Shown: piece after piece, positions 60,210-64,000 of the stretch
Layout: the number at the start of each line of letters is the position of its first letter
Position numbering within the stretch: position 1 is the stretch's first letter
From: an uncultured Phocaeicola sp.
Lineage (GTDB): Bacteria > Bacteroidota > Bacteroidia > Bacteroidales > Bacteroidaceae
Length of the DNA: 64,000 bases
Assembly: GCA_944320845.1 (NCBI GenBank)
Contig: CALUJA010000035.1
Span: 1 to 64,000 of the forward strand
Direction: 5' to 3'
Position numbers and translations under genes: made by a program
The notes under the pieces: model-generated
The model's database searches: none
Told to the model about the DNA's origin: nothing
The model's input: only the letters and a program-made list of their open reading frames with translations

Positions 60210-61748
60210 TTACCATTCTCCAAACAGTGACAGTTGAACACTATTCTGTTCTTTAAACTTCTGCAAATCAGCTCCAAAATCTTCTGCTCTATCACCAAAC
60301 ACACCAGTTCTCAATATTGCCGCCGCTATTTTTTGCACAACGGGTACAGCAACACTATTACCCACCAACTTCATCCATCTCGCCCTGCTTTCCGGCAGTT
60401 GGTAATCTGCCGGAAAACCTTGAATCTTACAAGCCTCAGATTTTGAAATTTTTCTATATTGCTGTTTTTCAAAAACTTCTTTTATGAACTTTGCCTTATA
60501 ATCCTCAATAGTATCAGCTTTAATATTGATATTTGTAACAAAATCATTCGTATCACTTGCTACAAGAGTCGGATATATGTCTGATGAAGGAAGGAATATG
60601 CGGTTAATCCCATTAAGGCCTGTGCTAATCTTGGTATTTTTGAAGTCATACCGTTTCTCTATGCATACAATAACACCTCGCTCCACAAGTTCTGCCAATA
60701 TTCCAGACACACTGACTTTACGAACCTTAAATTCTCGCCTAACCTTAAGCTTATCTGCATTCAAGATACCCCGTTCGTTAAAACTCAACACAAGCCTTTG
60801 ATTTTCCGTCAAATCATCATGCTGAAAATCAGTGATTTTATAAAGGTATGACACTTCTTTCAATATACACAACTCAACCAGTTCATCTAATTCCTTCTGA
60901 GTTATCGAGGGATCAATTCCCTGAAAATGACTGAGCGACAGAGGATTTCCATCCAAATCGCCAAAATCCTTTTTTCTACGATTGGTAAGAAGGATTGTAC
61001 AAATCTGCTTTTGGCGCTTAGTTGTATCTTGAATATCCCAAGAATGAACAGTCGTACCACCATTACGCAAATCATTGAAAAGGAAATAATCATTGAATCC
61101 CTGATCATTACAAGAAAGACTCCATCTGGACTTTACGTTTCTTGAAAAATATTTGTCGCCGGCAATATCCTCTGCATGGTCTAAAACATCTGACAACCTT
61201 ACGCTTCCAGGAGAGGGAGACGGCATTCTGAATTTCTTGAAATACTGTTTTTCCCTAAAGCCCACAATGTATATACGAACCCTTGTTTGAGGAACACCAT
61301 AATCGTATGCATTCAACAGATGATAATCCGCATAATAACCGGCCTCTGCAATCCGCCCAAGTATATAGTTCAACGCATCTTGGTTCCGAGGGTCTGCAAG
61401 GCCTTTAACATTTTCAAAAACAAAAACTTTAGGGCGCACTTTATTCAACAAATAAAGAGTATCATTCCATAATTGGCCCCTATCATCATCAAAGCCCAAA
61501 TTCTTGCCTGCGATAGACCAACTTTGGCAGGGTACACCTGCCGTCATAAAATCATGATAGGGCAAATCCTTAAGCTTTGTAATGTCACCAAAGTTGGAAC
61601 CGCTCTCTTCGCCGAAGTTCGCACAATAATAACGTATTGCATCAGGTGCGATTTCACTAAAGCCAAGACACTTTCCTCCTAAGCTTTGCAAGGCCAGTCT
61701 AAATCCACCTATTCCGGCAAACAAGTCAACAAATGTAAATTCCGGCAT
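60210..61748 (-). CDS. DNA (cytosine-5) methyltransferase of a type II R-M system
   Basis: A 512-residue C5 methylase with motif I DLFAGIGGFRLAL (~8-20), the catalytic PCQSWSIAG (C74), ENV (112-114), QTRVRIYIVGF (~154-164) and motif X GNSVAVPVVQKIA (~463-475). The region between motifs VIII and IX is unusually long (~165-420) and contains the target-recognition part plus a helix-turn-helix-like stretch. The ATG at 61748 overlaps the endonuclease stop by one base (TGATG). AT-rich compared with its neighbours. It should protect sites cut by the endonuclease. Confidence 0.92.
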   Translation of the reverse strand: MPEFTFVDLFAGIGGFRLALQSLGGKCLGFSEIAPDAIRYYCANFGEESGSNFGDITKLKDLPYHDFMTAGVPCQSWSIAGKNLGFDDDRGQLWNDTLYLLNKVRPKVFVFENVKGLADPRNQDALNYILGRIAEAGYYADYHLLNAYDYGVPQTRVRIYIVGFREKQYFKKFRMPSPSPGSVRLSDVLDHAEDIAGDKYFSRNVKSRWSLSCNDQGFNDYFLFNDLRNGGTTVHSWDIQDTTKRQKQICTILLTNRRKKDFGDLDGNPLSLSHFQGIDPSITQKELDELVELCILKEVSYLYKITDFQHDDLTENQRLVLSFNERGILNADKLKVRREFKVRKVSVSGILAELVERGVIVCIEKRYDFKNTKISTGLNGINRIFLPSSDIYPTLVASDTNDFVTNINIKADTIEDYKAKFIKEVFEKQQYRKISKSEACKIQGFPADYQLPESRARWMKLVGNSVAVPVVQKIAAAILRTGVFGDRAEDFGADLQKFKEQNSVQLSLFGEW

Positions 61749-62584
61749 CACATCAACTTTATCTTGTCAAAACCTGTCGGAGGTTCGATACCGAGATACT
61801 CACGGTAAATACGCTCTCGGTATCCGACTCCAATCTTATTAATCTCACAAATGAATTCCTGATATGTACCTGGCCCTCCTATCAAGTCCCAGAATTCATC
61901 TCCAATCAAGAAACTACTGTCCTTTCGGGTATCAAACCATCTCTTAGGAAAAGGCCATGCATAATCTTCTTTTTTCCCATAAGGATTATACACCAAAGCA
62001 TAATACGCAAAATCTACAGGATGCTCGTTCATCGCCAAAAGCTTGAACATTTTCTCTTTGCTGACTTTGGTCTGATCACTATTCGGCAACGGTGCCTTTA
62101 ACTCAAATGCATAGTTCAAGCCCGTAAGGGAGCTTTCTATGAATATGTCACAAGTAACAGTTGTCGGAATGGGTTTACCGCCTCCTGCTTTTATATAGGC
62201 CAACTCTTCATCCCAATCGGGCTCAACCCTTGGCTTTCCTTTTTCATTATGCTCAAGTCTGTTAAGCACTTCTTGTATCCGCTGCAAACTTTTTTGGCCA
62301 ATGGTTCCACGCACATCATAACCTCGCAAGCATTTGCCATGATAAGCATTACCTACACTAACGGCCAGCCTCTCCCATACATTACCAAACGGGGTCACAA
62401 ATCTTCTTTCAAAATGAGAGCCTTTGAAAATTTCATCAGGAACCAATGCCGCATAAAGAGGTTTGCTCGCATGATGTTTTTCCACCACAAACGGATCGGT
62501 TTCCAAAACTCGTTTCATAACCCTGTCCATCAAGACCTGTATTACATCTCTGATGGCTTCTTTTATCTTTGAATCTCTTTGCAT
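61748..62584 (-). CDS. Type II restriction endonuclease, TdeIII-like
   Basis: A 278-residue protein (start at ATG 62584; a TTG-led extension upstream is possible). A PD-(D/E)XK-type core is visible as CDIFIESSLTGLNYAFELKAP (D146, E161, K163). The wider pattern FERRFVTPFGNVWERLA, ELKAPLPNSDQTKVSKEKM, YYALVYNPYG and LIGDEFWDLIGGPGTYQEF matches the TdeIII/MjaII family. From memory that family cuts GGNCC, but the target of this member is not proven. It precedes the C5 methylase gene in one transcript, AT-rich like it. Confidence 0.8.
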   Translation of the reverse strand: MQRDSKIKEAIRDVIQVLMDRVMKRVLETDPFVVEKHHASKPLYAALVPDEIFKGSHFERRFVTPFGNVWERLAVSVGNAYHGKCLRGYDVRGTIGQKSLQRIQEVLNRLEHNEKGKPRVEPDWDEELAYIKAGGGKPIPTTVTCDIFIESSLTGLNYAFELKAPLPNSDQTKVSKEKMFKLLAMNEHPVDFAYYALVYNPYGKKEDYAWPFPKRWFDTRKDSSFLIGDEFWDLIGGPGTYQEFICEINKIGVGYRERIYREYLGIEPPTGFDKIKLM

Positions 62585-62690
62585 TTCGTAAAAAATTAAG
62601 ACCTGATTATCTATCAAGGCATCCAACGGCCACTATAGTGCAACACAAGACCTACCATGCACAATTATCACAATACAACATGCCATATTG

Positions 62691-62698
62691 CAAAGTTA
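62691..62698 (-). promoter_or_regulatory. -7 element of the second R-M pair
   Basis: Minus-strand TAACTTTG (62698-62691) with TTTG 17 bases upstream. It is ~107 bases from the ATG at 62584, leaving a leader of about 100 bases. The remaining bases 62699-62904 before pepD show nothing else. Confidence 0.45.
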
Positions 62699-62904
62699 CG
62701 AATTATCTTTGAAATCAAAGGAGAAAGGCAAGAAAAGAATGTCTAAGGGGAAACAGAAGAAGACAAGCTACAGACAACCCGAAAACCGCATTCACCCCCT
62801 CCGGCAAATGTTTTCCGCCTCCTTTCTTGCGAGTTTATAAGTTTATTTATAACTTGCCACTCGATTAACCAAAAAACAGCTGCCAAGCTTAAAAACTTAA
62901 ACAA

Positions 62905-64000
62905 ATGAATGAAATTCTTTCTTTAGCTCCACAGAACGTGTGGAAGAACTTTTACGCACTGACACAGATTCCGCGCCCGTCGGGACATCTGGAAAAAATC
63001 CAAGACTTCCTGCTCCGCTTCGGACAGGAGGCCGGCGTAGAGTCGTCTATGGACGAAGCCGGAAACATCATATACCGCAAGCCGGCCACGCCGGGCATGG
63101 AAGACCGCAAGACCGTCATCCTGCAGGCGCACATGGACATGGTGCCGCAGAAGACCAAGGAAACCGAACACGACTTCGAGAAAGACCCGATACAGGCTTA
63201 CGTGGACGGCGAATGGGTCAAGGCCAGGGGAACCACCCTCGGCTCGGACAACGGAATGGGAGTGGCCGCCATCATGTCGGTCATGGAAGACAAGACGCTG
63301 AAGCACGGGCCGCTTGTGGGACTGATTACGGCCGACGAGGAGACCGGCATGTACGGAGCCTTCGGGCTGAAGCCGGGAGAGATTGAGGCCGACATCCTGC
63401 TCAACCTTGACTCGGAAGAAGAGGGAGAGCTCTATATCGGCTGCGCGGGAGGGGAAGACCTGACCGCCACACTGGAATACAAGGAAGAGGAGACCGATCC
63501 CGAAGATGTGGCGCTGAAAGTGACCCTGAAGGGGCTGCGCGGCGGACACTCGGGCATCCAGATAGGATGGGGACACGCCAACGCCAACAAGCTCATGGCG
63601 CGCTTCCTCAACCAGGTCATCGCCTACGACGAGGCTTGCCTCGTTTCGTGGGAAGGGGGAAACATGCGCAACGCCATCCCGCGCGAATGTGAGGCGGTCA
63701 TCACCGTTCCGGCCGAAGAGGTGGACGACGTGCTGGCCTACGTGGGAGAATGCGAACAGGTGTGGCGCGACGAATATGCACCCATCGAGGAAAGCCTCAG
63801 CTTTACGGCCGAACGGGTGGAACTGCCCAAGCTGATGGTGCCCGAAGAAATCCGCGACAATCTGGTGGATGCCGTCTATGCCTGCCCCAACGGCGTGGAG
63901 CGCTACATCCCCACCATCCCCGACACGGTGGAGACTTCGTCGAACCTCGCCATCGTCGACATCAAGGGAGGCAAGGCCGTCATGCAGGTGCTTACCCGCA
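62905..64000 (+). CDS. pepD: Aminoacyl-histidine dipeptidase (partial, right edge)
   Basis: The first 365 codons of a zinc dipeptidase of the M20 family; the gene runs past the window end. The two-metal site is visible: H76 and D78 in QAHMDMV, D115 in GSDNGMG, E145-E146 in ADEETG and D169 in LNLDSEEEG. GLRGGHSGIQIG near residue 213 belongs to the lid domain. It cleaves carnosine-like and other dipeptides in the cytosol. The start is ATG 62905 (MNEILSLAPQNVWKNFYAL), typical for PepD. Confidence 0.93.
   Translation, partial: MNEILSLAPQNVWKNFYALTQIPRPSGHLEKIQDFLLRFGQEAGVESSMDEAGNIIYRKPATPGMEDRKTVILQAHMDMVPQKTKETEHDFEKDPIQAYVDGEWVKARGTTLGSDNGMGVAAIMSVMEDKTLKHGPLVGLITADEETGMYGAFGLKPGEIEADILLNLDSEEEGELYIGCAGGEDLTATLEYKEEETDPEDVALKVTLKGLRGGHSGIQIGWGHANANKLMARFLNQVIAYDEACLVSWEGGNMRNAIPRECEAVITVPAEEVDDVLAYVGECEQVWRDEYAPIEESLSFTAERVELPKLMVPEEIRDNLVDAVYACPNGVERYIPTIPDTVETSSNLAIVDIKGGKAVMQVLTR

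Noticed and set aside
62584..62626. TTG-led N-terminal extension of the TdeIII-like endonuclease
   Set aside because: The ATG at 62584 gives a natural start, and the extension reads like untranslated leader.

Overview
This is a high-GC stretch of a Bacteroidales chromosome, most likely a member of the Bacteroidaceae; the species cannot be named from the sequence. The evidence is the protein families (NVEALA peptide and 6-bladed propeller lipoproteins, GH92 and GH18 enzymes with Bacteroides-type lipoprotein signals, FecR anti-sigma factor, TamL lipoprotein, DUF4248, HU-HIG and smalltalk proteins) and the promoters, which repeatedly show the Bacteroidetes -7 element TAnnTTTG about 19-21 bases after a TTG/TTTG.

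Layout. 1-2000: initiator tRNA-Met and a decaying NVEALA/propeller lipoprotein locus with one intact gene, one frameshifted gene and two remnants. 2-8 kb: a TetR regulator with FabG, an RluA-type pseudouridine synthase, and a sigma-54 response regulator. A textbook sigma-54 promoter, an array of inverted repeats and an intrinsic terminator lie behind the regulator and predict a small RNA of about 160 nt. Two small outer-membrane barrels and a B3/4-domain gene follow. 8-27 kb: housekeeping genes (hpt-adk-obgE-pgeF operon, nnr, GH18 lipoprotein, tamB-tamL, a nucleotidyltransferase, ddh, ruvA, aroB).

27-42 kb is the accessory part. Three clusters of a palindromic intergenic repeat, an outer-membrane TonB-receptor-like protein, and the members of a DUF4248 / VirE-primase / HU-like / smalltalk / amidase set are found here. 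The set appears broken up by insertions: a HigBA toxin-antitoxin pair bracketed by a 34-bp duplication of the DUF4248 3' end, a secreted zinc-ribbon protein, a complete AT-rich EcoRI-type restriction-modification pair, an ORF6N gene between two copies of the repeat, and a PHP phosphoesterase.

42-55 kb holds two leftward clusters for the cell surface: an OmpA-like/DUF5723/lipoprotein trio and a GH92-FecR-GH92-GH92 mannosidase cluster that lacks its usual sigma factor and SusC/SusD genes. 55-64 kb: DUF349 protein, rsmA-mgtE, a flippase-like membrane protein, a second AT-rich restriction-modification pair (C5-cytosine methylase plus TdeIII-like endonuclease), and pepD running off the right edge.

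The most novel observation is the sigma-54 regulator with its apparent small-RNA target unit at 4.2-6 kb. Next are the chromosomal EcoRI relative and the HigBA cassette with duplicated flanks. No database search was possible; family names rest on recognised motifs.
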